From: Kamptonema sp. UHCC 0994
Lineage (GTDB): Bacteria > Cyanobacteriota > Cyanobacteriia > Cyanobacteriales > Microcoleaceae
NCBI RefSeq assembly: GCF_029167235.1
Contig: NZ_JARFTR010000065.1
Coordinates: forward strand, 31,383 to 95,382
Direction of reading: 5' to 3'
DNA: 64,000 nucleotides
A model generated the notes under the pieces. It did not search any database, was not told the DNA's origin, and saw only the letters and a list, made by a program, of their open reading frames with translations. This document shows positions 45,493 to 56,366 of the stretch, piece after piece. How positions within the stretch are numbered: position 1 is the stretch's first letter; each line of letters opens with the position of its first letter. Position numbers and translations under genes: made by a program.

Positions 45493-46656
45493 ATGAAATT
45501 GCGCCAAATCGCATTAGTTTTGCACCGCTATTTAGGGGCGATCGTGGGAATACTGCTAGCGATCGTCAGCTTAACTGGCAGTTCATTGGTCTTCTCGAAA
45601 GAAATCAACGTTTTCCTCAATCCCCAGATGTTCCAAGTTATCCCACAAGGCGATCGACGAGTATCGATACAGTTTGTACTAGAGACAATCCGCTCTGCTT
45701 ATCCTGATTGGCAGCTTAATTTCATTGAGCTACCTCGGACATTAGATAGTGTTTATACAGCGAGAATGCTATTAAACAGTGGCGGTTTTGCCTACGTCTA
45801 TCTCAACCCTTACACGGGAGAAGTTCTGGGTTTTCAGCAGTGGGGCAGGACTGTTATGAGTTTCATTTATAACATCCATGTCAACCTTCTGGCAGGCAAA
45901 GCTGGCGAAATAATTGTTGGTATTTGCGGAGTAATGTTGCTGTTACTTAGTGTAACTGGAATCATTTTGTGGCCCGGTTGGAAAAAGCTAGTGGCTGGCT
46001 TTGCGATCCGGTGGCGTTCGTCGGCCCAGCTAATCAACTACGATATTCACAAAGTCGGGGGGATTTTATCTGGTGTATTTCTAATCGCGATCGCCTCCAC
46101 CGGCACAGCCATGATTTTTCATACCCAGTTTAATGGCATGATTTACTCGCTCATCGGTACGCCAAAACTCCCAGAATTAACATCAACTTTTGTGCCCAAT
46201 TCAGTACCGATCTCAGCAGATATTATTTTACAAAAAGCTGACTTGGTATTACCAGGAAAAACTATTTACATTACCTTTCCCCGCCAACCGCAGGGAACTT
46301 TTGTAGTGCGGAAAAAACTGGCTGGAGACATCCACCCAAACGGTAGCAGCAACGTCTATCTAGATCGACATAGTGGTAAGGTTTTGCGAGTAGAAAATGG
46401 TTTTACAGCACCTTTAGCATCTCAGATTATAAATTTGTTGTTCCCGGTACACATCGGTGCTGTTGCCGGGTTGACAACACGCATCCTCTATGTTTTCATC
46501 GGATTGACACCGACATTGCTATCAATTACTGGTCTGCTAATCTGGCGCAGGCGACAGTGGAAATTAGCTCAGCGACGGGAAGCAAGCCGACAAATTAACG
46601 CGATAGTAACTGAACCTCAAAAACTTTCTCCAATTGCAGAATGGCCTTGGTTTTGA
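45493..46656 (+). CDS. PepSY-associated membrane protein, candidate ferric-siderophore reductase
   Basis: 387 residues with four likely membrane helices (about 8-36, 130-165, 190-215, 325-350) and two PepSY-like periplasmic regions. Conserved His residues occur at helix ends (LHRYLG, NIHVN, YDIHKVGG, PVHIGA), suiting haem binding. This is the PepSY_TM/PiuB/FoxB family; FoxB-type members are inner-membrane reductases that release iron from siderophores. GAGG lies just before the ATG and the acylase stop is 8 bp upstream, so the two are co-translated. The reductase role is by family and context. Confidence 0.88.
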   Translation: MKLRQIALVLHRYLGAIVGILLAIVSLTGSSLVFSKEINVFLNPQMFQVIPQGDRRVSIQFVLETIRSAYPDWQLNFIELPRTLDSVYTARMLLNSGGFAYVYLNPYTGEVLGFQQWGRTVMSFIYNIHVNLLAGKAGEIIVGICGVMLLLLSVTGIILWPGWKKLVAGFAIRWRSSAQLINYDIHKVGGILSGVFLIAIASTGTAMIFHTQFNGMIYSLIGTPKLPELTSTFVPNSVPISADIILQKADLVLPGKTIYITFPRQPQGTFVVRKKLAGDIHPNGSSNVYLDRHSGKVLRVENGFTAPLASQIINLLFPVHIGAVAGLTTRILYVFIGLTPTLLSITGLLIWRRRQWKLAQRREASRQINAIVTEPQKLSPIAEWPWF

Positions 46657-46689
46657 GAATAATTTATCAGGATTAAATTAACTGAAACC

Positions 46690-46834
46690 CGCTGATTCTA
46701 TCCTTCTATCCTTCTATCCTTCTTCCCCTCTCCCTCTTCTTTCTCTTCTTCCCTTCTTCCCTTCTTCTCCTCTTCCCTATCTCCCCGATCTTCCCTAGCC
46801 CCTAGCCCCTATCCCCTAGCCCCTATCCCCTGTT
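46690..46834. repeat. Pyrimidine-rich tract with CCCCTAG/CCCCTAT heptamers
   Basis: A long CT-rich stretch (TCCTTCTATCCTTC, CTCTTCCC...) ends in tandem CCCCTAG and CCCCTAT units right up to the MFS start codon. It is the complement of the GGGGCTA arrays. A shorter similar tract precedes the acylase gene (about 43250-43320). Confidence 0.7.
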
Positions 46835-46837
46835 GCA

Positions 46838-48166
46838 ATGTTACAAAAAATCCATTCAAATAGCATCCGAACTTTCCTGCTGATCTGGAGCGGTCAAACA
46901 GTTTCTATAATTGGTTCTAGCATGACCGGCTTTGCCTTCACTATTTGGGTATGGGAACTCACAAGTCAGGCGACAGCATTAGCCTTATTTGGTTTATTTG
47001 CACAAATACCACAATTATTAACGACTCCCTTTATGGGGGTAATTGTCGATCGCGGGAATCGTAAATTATTGATGGCAGTTGGTGATACGGTGGCTGGGAT
47101 ATTAACTATTACTATCCTACTACTTTATCTGCGAAGCAATTTACAAGTATGGCATTTATATGTGGCTGTAGCTGTTAACGGTATTTTTCAGCAACTCCAA
47201 GAGCTTGCCTACAAAGCATCAATATCAATGATAGTGCCAGAGTCGCAGTATAGTCGCGCTAGTAGTATGGGTTCTCTAGCAAGTTATAGCTCTAAAATTG
47301 TTGCGCCGGCGCTAGCTGGTACTCTCTATTATGTAATGGGTTTGAGAGGGATTTTAATTGTTGATATCGCGACTTTTGCGATCGCGATCTGCACGGTAGC
47401 GATCGCGAATATTCCGCAACCTATCCTCACAGAAACGCCCCGGTTTAGTTTGAAAAACATCCAAGAGGAAATCAGTTTTGGCTTCCGCTACATTGCCACA
47501 CACCCAAGTCTGCTGGCGCTATTAGCATTAACATCCATGTTCTGGCTAGTTCACGATCTCAGTGGTACACTGCGATCGCCAATGATTCTAGCGCGTACTG
47601 GTAACGATGCGAGAATATTGGGTCTAGCCGTCTCAGCAGCCGGCTTAGGCGGTATTGTTGGGGCGTTAGCTGTGAGTGCTTGGGGCGGCCCTAAGCGCCG
47701 GATACACGGCTTTTTGCTCGGCATGGCAGGTGCCGGCTTAAGCAAAACTGTGTTTGGCTTAGGAGTAACGCCGTTGGTTTGGACTTTGACTCAGTTTTGT
47801 TCGTCTCTCAATTTTCCACTACTAGGTAGTTCTGCTGACGTTATTTGGCTAGTTAAGGTTAAACCGGAGGTGCAAGGGCGAGTTTTTGCCACTCGTTCTG
47901 TAAGTCTACTGGTTGCTTCAACTGTCGGTTACTCGATCGCAGGGCCCCTGGTAGATCGCGTTTTTGAGCCGGCGATGATGCCAAAGGGCAGTCTTGCGCC
48001 TGTTTTTGGGGGGCTATTCGGGACTGGGACAGGTAGCGGTATCGCGCTTCTTTACGCAAGCTGCGGACTTTGTATGTTGATACTTGGCTTAGGCGGGTAT
48101 GCTTTCCGGGTGTTGCGCGATGTGGAGGATATTACTAGCGATTTTTCTGGAGACTACTTAAGCTAA
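46838..48166 (+). CDS. MFS transporter, candidate siderophore exporter
   Basis: 442 residues with about 12 hydrophobic segments. It has the MFS loop motif GVIVDRGNRK between helices 2 and 3 and starts RTFLLIWSGQTVSIIGSSMTGFAFTIWV, like the EntS/MFS_3 group that includes the enterobactin exporter. It is the last gene of the siderophore uptake/maturation run. Export of the siderophore or its acylated precursor across the inner membrane is the likely job. The substrate is inferred from position only. No RBS is obvious; a repeat tract abuts the ATG. Confidence 0.9.
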   Translation: MLQKIHSNSIRTFLLIWSGQTVSIIGSSMTGFAFTIWVWELTSQATALALFGLFAQIPQLLTTPFMGVIVDRGNRKLLMAVGDTVAGILTITILLLYLRSNLQVWHLYVAVAVNGIFQQLQELAYKASISMIVPESQYSRASSMGSLASYSSKIVAPALAGTLYYVMGLRGILIVDIATFAIAICTVAIANIPQPILTETPRFSLKNIQEEISFGFRYIATHPSLLALLALTSMFWLVHDLSGTLRSPMILARTGNDARILGLAVSAAGLGGIVGALAVSAWGGPKRRIHGFLLGMAGAGLSKTVFGLGVTPLVWTLTQFCSSLNFPLLGSSADVIWLVKVKPEVQGRVFATRSVSLLVASTVGYSIAGPLVDRVFEPAMMPKGSLAPVFGGLFGTGTGSGIALLYASCGLCMLILGLGGYAFRVLRDVEDITSDFSGDYLS

Positions 48167-48222
48167 TGGTTATTAGTTATAAGTTATTTCGATAGTTCTC
48201 AACAACCAATAATTAATAACCA
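48167..48222. terminator. Weak inverted repeat between convergent genes
   Basis: TGGTTATTA (48167-48175) and TAATAACCA (48214-48222) can pair across the 60-bp gap between the MFS and crtB stops. It could end transcription from both sides, but there is no strong U-tract. Confidence 0.3.
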
Positions 48223-48226
48223 GTAA

Positions 48227-49156
48227 CTAAAGCGCTTTTGACCTCAAGAAAGCTAGAGGCAAACAAAGCATTTTCCGGGCTGTAGGAACATAAGCTCGCT
48301 TGTGGAAGACATCGTAATTATTGCGCTCGATCGCGTCCAGAATTTTGCTGTATAGCATCATTGCCGTCCACACAGGCCAGCGAATGTCTGGACTGAGAAC
48401 CTTAATTCCCCGTTCCGCACTGGCATAAAACTTACGAGCGCGGCTAATTTGAAAGCGCATTAACTCCCGCCAGCGTTCGTCAACGACACCTTTAAATAAA
48501 TCCTCCTCAGTATAGTTAAACAGGGCTAACTCTTCTAAGGGAATGTAAATGCGACCTCGACGGGCATCTTCTCCCACATCCCGGAGGATATTAGTGAGTT
48601 GATTGGCAATTCCTAGAGCGATCGCTTCTTCAGAGGGAGTTCTACTATCCCAGTGCCAATTCCAGCTAGCCGCCGATTTAGTTTTCTCAACTCCCATCAC
48701 CGCATTTGACATCAAACCCACCGTTCCCGCCACGCGGTAACAGTAAAGCTCAAGCTCTTCAAAAGTTTCGTAACGGGAACGGTACAGATCCATACGCTGG
48801 CCTGCAATCATGTCCCGAAACGGCTGGATATCCTGCGGGAAGCGGGAAATGGTATCTACAAAGGCAACGTCTAAGTCGTCTAGACAGTGACCGGCAAATA
48901 GAGCGTCCAGATGTGCTTCCCACTCGTTAAGAGTGTCAGGCGTGGTAGCGCTAGCTTCTGGCCCGTCTACGAGTTCATCTGTGCGGCGACACCAGACATA
49001 AATAGCCCAAATTGCCCGACGCTTGGCTTCGGGCATTAGCTGAGTGCCTAAATAAAAGGTTTTGGAGTATTTCTCCGTGATCTGACGACAGAGTTCGTAG
49101 GAGTCCTCCACAGAGGCCAGAGTTCTCATGCACTGGGATTTTGACAGTTGCAGCAT
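48227..49156 (-). CDS. crtB: Phytoene synthase
   Basis: 309 residues, the usual length. Joins two geranylgeranyl diphosphates to phytoene, the first committed carotenoid step. Both Asp-rich motifs are present: RRTDELVDG and NILRDVGEDARRGRIYIP. YCYRVAGTVGLM is also typical. It lies 35 bp downstream of the phytoene desaturase gene on the same strand, the standard cyanobacterial crtP-crtB pair. The alternative start nine codons on (MRTLASV) is possible. Confidence 0.96.
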   Translation of the reverse strand: MLQLSKSQCMRTLASVEDSYELCRQITEKYSKTFYLGTQLMPEAKRRAIWAIYVWCRRTDELVDGPEASATTPDTLNEWEAHLDALFAGHCLDDLDVAFVDTISRFPQDIQPFRDMIAGQRMDLYRSRYETFEELELYCYRVAGTVGLMSNAVMGVEKTKSAASWNWHWDSRTPSEEAIALGIANQLTNILRDVGEDARRGRIYIPLEELALFNYTEEDLFKGVVDERWRELMRFQISRARKFYASAERGIKVLSPDIRWPVWTAMMLYSKILDAIERNNYDVFHKRAYVPTARKMLCLPLAFLRSKAL

Positions 49157-49191
49157 TCTTTTTTCAGCTCTCAGGCGACCGGACTTAGCTA

Positions 49192-50947
<1,756 letters not shown>

Positions 50948-51880
50948 TTAAGATTGTGAGGAAGTTGCTATAGGAATAGAGCATTGAGTTCTGGTAAAAT
51001 TTGATTCCTCTGACTCTGAAGGGAAGGCGAGAACTTCTAAACGCCCATTCATTAAAGCTAAAAGAGTCTGATTCATCAATAACCTCAGTCCCGATGACAA
51101 TTGAGGATTTTCTGTCGGCTGAGCATTTGTATCTAAGTCACGCTTGAGCAAATCCCATGATTCGCTCCAAGCACTAATGGGGCGTTGATCGTCTACCCAG
51201 ATATGGACGAAGCCTGATTCTGGGGACGCATGGGCAGAAAGGTTAATGCTGCCCTCTTCCATCTGAATAATGGCTGTGTCTACGAGGTTAACTAGCACTT
51301 GCCTTAAGCGCCGCAAGTCTGCTAGGACGTAGATTTCAGAGTTGGGAGGTGATATTTCCATACGGATACCGCGATGAGTTGCTTGCAGGTAAGTTAAGTC
51401 GTCAACTTCATCGAAAACTTTCGCTAACTGCAGTGGCTGAATGTCCATTTTCTCGCTGCCATGCTCAGTTTTGGCAACGGAGATGATTTCATCCATCAGC
51501 CCGACCATTTTTAGGGCTGATGTATGAGCCTGCTGCACAAATTCTCGCTCTTCTTCTGCGTCGTCGCACAAATCCGACAGAATTAGCTGAAGCGTGCCGA
51601 TCATACTGTTTAGTGGCGATCGCAACTCGTGGGAAGTCCGCGCCAAAAAACCCGCCTTAAATTGACTCATCTCGGCGGCCATCTGATAGGCAAGTTGTGT
51701 TTGCTTCAGTTGGTTCGAGAGAGTTTGCAACTGTTCGGGGTTTGTTTCTTGAGGTTCCAGGTTTGGCAGTGCTTCTACCTTAGTTGATGGCTTTTTCTGA
51801 CGAAATAGCCGATTGCTACCCAAACCTAGTCCCAATCCTACTGCTAAATATACCAAGTCGCTCCAGCCCATCAGCGTCAT
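50948..51880 (-). CDS. Histidine-kinase-like protein with degenerate ATPase domain
   Basis: 310 residues. A short N-terminal membrane helix (~8-24), a coiled stretch, then a HisKA domain with SHELRSPLNSM (phospho-acceptor His ~84). The ATP-binding part is weak: the N-box reads NLVDTAI with the key second Asn gone, the DxGxG box is replaced by VDDQRPIS, and the GLGL box by SGLRLLM. It may be a pseudokinase or a phosphotransfer protein. No response regulator is adjacent. No sensor domain is seen beyond the helix. Confidence 0.85.
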   Translation of the reverse strand: MTLMGWSDLVYLAVGLGLGLGSNRLFRQKKPSTKVEALPNLEPQETNPEQLQTLSNQLKQTQLAYQMAAEMSQFKAGFLARTSHELRSPLNSMIGTLQLILSDLCDDAEEEREFVQQAHTSALKMVGLMDEIISVAKTEHGSEKMDIQPLQLAKVFDEVDDLTYLQATHRGIRMEISPPNSEIYVLADLRRLRQVLVNLVDTAIIQMEEGSINLSAHASPESGFVHIWVDDQRPISAWSESWDLLKRDLDTNAQPTENPQLSSGLRLLMNQTLLALMNGRLEVLAFPSESEESNFTRTQCSIPIATSSQS

Positions 51881-51901
51881 CTCACTTTGCCTTGACAGCC
51901 C

Positions 51902-52495
51902 TTAGCATTTTAACTCTACCGCGCCTTGCCGCAAGATTTCCCAGTGATTCTTAGTCCATTTAGCAACTGTGGACGGCAAACCGGAGGCTATTGTGGTTGT
52001 TTTTAGTTCGGAAGCCTCTAGGGTTAAGACTTCTGGGAATTTTTGTTGAATTTCGGTGGTGGTTTCTAGGGGGGGTTGACCAGAGAGGTTGGCGCTGGTG
52101 GTGGCGAGGGGGCCTGTTTGTTGTAGAATTTTTTGGGCGATCGCGAGGTTAGGGACTCTCAGGCCGATAGTAGTGGGGTCTGTGGGGTTCATGGCTGGGG
52201 GTACTTTTCGGGAGGCTGGGAGGACTAGGGTGAGGGCTCCGGGCCAGTGGGTGGCGGCGATTTGTTGCCAGATTTGCATTTCTTCTGGGGTGCCGGTGAT
52301 GTAGGGCCAAAGATCCTCTGGGGTTGCACCCATTAAAATTAGGGGTTTGTGGCGATCGCGTTTTTTGGTGGTGAAAATTAGTTCGCTGGCTTCGGGGCGT
52401 ACTGCTAGGGCTGGTACGGTATCGGTGGGAAAGCTAATGATTTGATTTCCTGATATTGCTGCTGATATTAAGGTTTGGATTGAGACTTGAGGCAT
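51902..52495 (-). CDS. Sua5/YciO/YrdC family L-threonylcarbamoyladenylate synthase
   Basis: 197 residues. It makes the threonylcarbamoyl-AMP used for the t6A modification of ANN-decoding tRNAs. Family motifs: SFPTDTVPALAV near the N-terminus, KKRDRHKPLILM (the KxR motif that binds substrate) and TTSANLSGQPP. This is the single-domain TsaC/YrdC size without the extra Sua5 domain. It lies 21 bp downstream of no coupled gene and appears to be its own unit. Confidence 0.93.
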   Translation of the reverse strand: MPQVSIQTLISAAISGNQIISFPTDTVPALAVRPEASELIFTTKKRDRHKPLILMGATPEDLWPYITGTPEEMQIWQQIAATHWPGALTLVLPASRKVPPAMNPTDPTTIGLRVPNLAIAQKILQQTGPLATTSANLSGQPPLETTTEIQQKFPEVLTLEASELKTTTIASGLPSTVAKWTKNHWEILRQGAVELKC

Positions 52496-52593
52496 TGGGT
52501 GAATATTGAGGGGAAATATTTGTATTGTAGTTGATTGATTGTTGGTAGTGATTGGACTTCTTAGCTATATGTAGGACTTACTCAAAAAAAACC

Positions 52594-52643
52594 GTAACGC
52601 CGCCTTCTAGGCGGTAAAGATACCGCCTAGAAGGCGGCGTTAC
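52594..52643. repeat. Perfect inverted repeat (GTAACGCCGCC family), 23-bp arms
   Basis: Left arm GTAACGCCGCCTTCTAGGCG + GTA (52594-52616), exact reverse complement at 52621-52643, with a loop of four. Flanking AGGACTTAC and GTAAGTCCT extend the symmetry imperfectly. Related copies with other centres are at 54361-54383 and 63971-64000. Confidence 0.9.
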
Positions 52644-52670
52644 GTAATCCTGCGTAAGTCCTGTATATGG

Positions 52671-52700
52671 TTGGTAGAGCTAGTAATTAGGAAGTATGAT
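52671..52700 (+). promoter_or_regulatory. Possible sigma-70-type promoter
   Basis: TTGGTA (52671-52676), 18 bases, TATGAT (52695-52700), about 40 bp before the small ORF at 52739. An overlapping TATAAT is at 52700-52705. Sequence match only. Confidence 0.3.
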
Positions 52701-52738
52701 ATAATTGTAATTATCACCTTTTAAAGTAAGTTTCAGTT

Positions 52739-53014
52739 ATGTACAATGCTTTAAATGTTGTACCAGAGATTTATCGTTTATACAAGCAATATGAGGTAAA
52801 TTCTCTTCCACAGCCTGATGATTTTAATATAGATCTATACGATCGAGAAACGCAAGAGTTACTTAATGAGGTTTACGAAGTATATGGACAATATACAGCG
52901 CCAACACTAAAGCGTTTTACTCATCAAGAACTACCTTGGAAAGAAACTGCTCTTAATGAAGAGATATCTCTTGATTTGATGAAGGCATATTTTGAGACTC
53001 AATTGGTTAAGTAG
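52739..53014 (+). pseudogene. Panacea (DUF4065)-domain antitoxin remnant
   Basis: 91 residues resembling only the C-terminal half of the Panacea domain: VVPEIYRLYKQY near the start, LLNEVYEVYGQYTAPTLKRF, then THQELPWKE and a closing MKAYFE. Full Panacea proteins are about 150 residues or more and begin with a helical region missing here; an in-frame TAA lies four codons upstream of the ATG. It may still be expressed. The next ORF starts two bases after its stop, as in two-gene toxin-antitoxin units. Assignment is by remembered motif pattern. Confidence 0.6.
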
Positions 53015-53016
53015 TC

Positions 53017-53217
53017 ATGGCAAAGATGAAGGGTAAAGAAGCTAGAAAGGGAAAGCGAATTGCTTCACCTCCGGCTTTGCCAAGTACCACAAATTACGAT
53101 TTGGAACCCCCGGTTTTCTGTTTTCGATATCTTGATAAAACACATGGCTTAGATAGTTGTGATAAAGATGAGAAAGCAGCAATTGCTGCAAGTTTGGCTC
53201 TCCCGTACCTGTGGTGA
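53017..53217 (+). pseudogene. Truncated partner of the Panacea remnant, probable toxin fragment
   Basis: 66 residues. A basic N-terminus (KMKGKEARKGKR) is followed by FCFRYLDKTHGLDSCDKDEKAA, a pattern I associate with small proteins encoded next to Panacea antitoxins in cyanobacteria. Those are usually roughly twice as long, and this frame stops at ...ALPYLW. It lies two bases after the upstream ORF. Probably an inactivated toxin. Confidence 0.5.
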
Positions 53218-53413
53218 TAAGCACGGCTTATCCAAGTAAGCAAGCTAATAACTTTTCTCGTAAAGAATCAAAAGTCTTAAAGCCATAGCTTTGTCTAATA
53301 ATCAATTTATAAAGTTGCCTATTAAAGTTAAGCTGAGGTCAATCCTTAGTATAACAGCGATCGCCTACGTTGATAATAATCGGCTTAACTTACCCTAGTA
53401 AACTTTATATTCT

Positions 53414-54334
53414 TCATTTTCTAAACCCGATCGCAAACCTTTCTATCCCAGCCAAATCGGCATAAATTCCGATATCGCGGTAACTACCCGCACTATCCAA
53501 CATCTCAACCACAGCCTCAGCCTGTCCCTCCATCATCTCCACCAACCAGACACCACCCGATCGCAAATAATCCGGCGCAGTGGCTACCAAATACCGAATA
53601 CAATCTAACCCATCACTACCCCCATCTAAGGCCAAATGAGGCTCATGTTTAGCAACTTCCGGCTGCAAATTAGGCACTAAACTACTAGGAATATAAGGCG
53701 GATTAGAAACCATACCGCTAATTTGACCACGTAAAGATAAACCCTCTACGATCGCGCTTTCTAAAGGTTCCCACCACGAACCTTGATAAAATTGAATGCG
53801 ATCGCCTAAACCGAAATTATCCGCATTTTGCCGAGCAACAGCGATCGCATCTGAGCTACAATCTACAGCATGAATTAAAGTATTTGTCAAGCTTTCTGCT
53901 AAACCCAGCGCGATCGCACCGCTACCAGTTCCCAAATCTACCCAGTGGGATTTTGAATTTAAACTCTCTGTCTGCGATCGACGTTTAGCTGCTTCTACTG
54001 CTAAATCAATTATGAATTCTGTCTCTGGACGCGGAATCAATACCGCAGGCGTTACCTTTAGAGAAAAATGCCGCCAATAGGCAGTTCCAGTTAAGTATTG
54101 TACTGGTATCCGTTCGCTAAGGCGGCGCTGCCATAACTCCTTAAAGTCAGCAAAAGGTAACTTCAGAGTAACTTCAGGCGAATTTTTGAAGGATTCTAAG
54201 CGAAGACTTAAGCGATCGATCCCTGCTAACTCTTGCAACCACCACTCAACTTCAGTTAGAGAAATATTAGATGCGATCGCCTCAACTTTTGCCTGATTTA
54301 ACCACTCCCAAAGTTCTAAACCTGATACAAACAT
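53414..54334 (-). CDS. prmC: Peptide chain release factor N5-glutamine methyltransferase
   Basis: 306 residues. Methylates the GGQ glutamine of release factors RF1/RF2. An N-terminal helical domain is followed by a SAM-binding motif (VDLGTGSGAIALGLA) and the catalytic NPPY in VSNPPYIPSS. TAYWRHFSLKVTPAVLIPRPETE is typical of PrmC/HemK. It appears monocistronic, with repeats on its upstream side. Confidence 0.95.
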   Translation of the reverse strand: MFVSGLELWEWLNQAKVEAIASNISLTEVEWWLQELAGIDRLSLRLESFKNSPEVTLKLPFADFKELWQRRLSERIPVQYLTGTAYWRHFSLKVTPAVLIPRPETEFIIDLAVEAAKRRSQTESLNSKSHWVDLGTGSGAIALGLAESLTNTLIHAVDCSSDAIAVARQNADNFGLGDRIQFYQGSWWEPLESAIVEGLSLRGQISGMVSNPPYIPSSLVPNLQPEVAKHEPHLALDGGSDGLDCIRYLVATAPDYLRSGGVWLVEMMEGQAEAVVEMLDSAGSYRDIGIYADLAGIERFAIGFRK

Positions 54335-54360
54335 AAAAATTTATTATCAATTGATAAAAT

Positions 54361-54383
54361 CGCCGCCAAGATGGCGGCGTTAC
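54361..54383. repeat. GTAACGCCGCC-family repeat copy
   Basis: CGCCGCCAAGATGGCGGCG followed by TTAC, and then TCGTAAGTCCTGA. It is related to the element at 52594-52643. Tandem TTAACAGTTAAC units follow (about 54411-54456) up to the next stop codon. Confidence 0.75.
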
Positions 54384-54452
54384 AGATATTTTTTCGTAAG
54401 TCCTGACCAATTAACAGTTAACAATTAACAGTTAACTATTAACAGTTAACTA

Positions 54453-55277
54453 TTAACGAGGAGGTTGACTTGGGACTGGAGCAGAAGGTCTTGGCCCTGG
54501 TTGTACTGGTTGCGGTTGATTTCCGCCTGATGGTTGCAGTGTTCGCACGTATTCCAGCGACTCTCTCGGTGGTACTAAAATAAGTTGGCTCAAAAATGGA
54601 TCGTTGTCAGTCCGCATTGCTTCCAAAACAGCTTCTAAATTCACCACCTCGATCTTGAGCGAGGAAGCAATATTTGGTTGTTGTTGCTTAAAGCGCTCCA
54701 ACATCCCCTGTAATTCCTCTTTATTGAAAAACAAAGGAATAACTTGCTCTTGACCCCGTTGAATTGTCAAATATCCATTTTCTGGGCCGCCTCTAGCTAA
54801 GAAAAGAGGGACACCGCTAAATTCATTTACCTGTTGGCCGCCTTGCCGCAATAGGGTTTTAGCAGACTCCACTTGGGTCGTGGTGGGAACATAGGCAAAT
54901 TGTACTTCCTCTGCCTTACCCTTGTTAGCTTGGCTTAACTGGTAAATTTCCCCCAGAGATACCGGTACTACCTTCACCGATGCTGCTAATTGAGGATTTC
55001 TAGTTTTTAGACGATCGATAAAAGCTTGAGCATCCCGTTGACTGATAAAAACTCCAGCTACAGAGGTATTGCTACCGCTTTGACCCTCTTTGGGAACTGA
55101 AGCGATCAGAGGCGCACCTTGTGCGTCAGTAATCGTAAATACCGGCACCGGGCGCAATTTTGCCAAAACCTGCGGATCGGGCAGTGCCAGTGCCGACATA
55201 TTGCGCGTCAGGGAAGGGGCAAGCAAAGTGCTTCCTAAAATCCCTAACACTGCGCCCAAACGAACTAATGATTTCAT
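54453..55277 (-). CDS. Tic22-like family protein
   Basis: 274 residues. A signal peptide (~1-32) suggests export to the periplasm or lumen. LRPVPVFTITDAQGAPLIA and the repeated pattern GVFISQRDAQAFIDRLK / PLFFNKEELQGMLERFK are typical of Tic22, with two similar halves. The last ~30 residues are Pro-rich (QPQPVQPGPRPSAPVPSQPP). Cyanobacterial Tic22 homologues are linked to outer-envelope biogenesis. It stands alone on the minus strand. Confidence 0.88.
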   Translation of the reverse strand: MKSLVRLGAVLGILGSTLLAPSLTRNMSALALPDPQVLAKLRPVPVFTITDAQGAPLIASVPKEGQSGSNTSVAGVFISQRDAQAFIDRLKTRNPQLAASVKVVPVSLGEIYQLSQANKGKAEEVQFAYVPTTTQVESAKTLLRQGGQQVNEFSGVPLFLARGGPENGYLTIQRGQEQVIPLFFNKEELQGMLERFKQQQPNIASSLKIEVVNLEAVLEAMRTDNDPFLSQLILVPPRESLEYVRTLQPSGGNQPQPVQPGPRPSAPVPSQPPR

Positions 55278-55435
55278 GCTTTATCCAGGAGCAATCCTGA
55301 TAATAGATTTAAACAAAGACTCTCGCCTTTATATATCATAAGTAGTCGCAGACTCTTTTGGTTTGTTTCCGGTAATTTCCGGCTTAGACCTAAGAGGCTG
55401 AGACTGACTCATTATGTAGTTATACGCCTTTTGAA

Positions 55436-55509
55436 TCGGGATGACAGGATTTGAACCTGCGACATCCTGCTCCCAAAGCAGGCGCGCTACCAAGCTGCGC
55501 TACATCCCG
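55436..55509 (-). tRNA. tRNA-Pro (anticodon TGG)
   Basis: Read on the minus strand, a 74-base cloverleaf with a perfect 7-bp acceptor stem (CGGGATG/CATCCCG) and discriminator A. The anticodon stem is CCTGC/GCAGG around loop TTTGGGA, giving anticodon TGG. The T-arm has GGTTCAAATCC. CCA is not encoded. Confidence 0.96.
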
Positions 55510-55742
55510 TTGTTGTCATTTTCTATTCTATGGCAATTAACTCATAGAATGATGAAATTGTCAAGCTTTTTTTCATTTTAGCTTAACGACACACCTTTAG
55601 AAACAAAACTTTCGATCGAGCTGTTCCCAAGCACCAACAGTTTTTTTGATGGCTTTGCCACTATATCATACTTTGGTAGTTGTGAGCAAGTTCAATTTTG
55701 GCTTAATTTCTCAAAAAAATGACATCTTGGCAGCTTTGAAGG

Positions 55743-56336
<594 letters not shown>

Positions 56337-56366
56337 CTAGTATATCTCCCGTACCTCCCCTCAATT

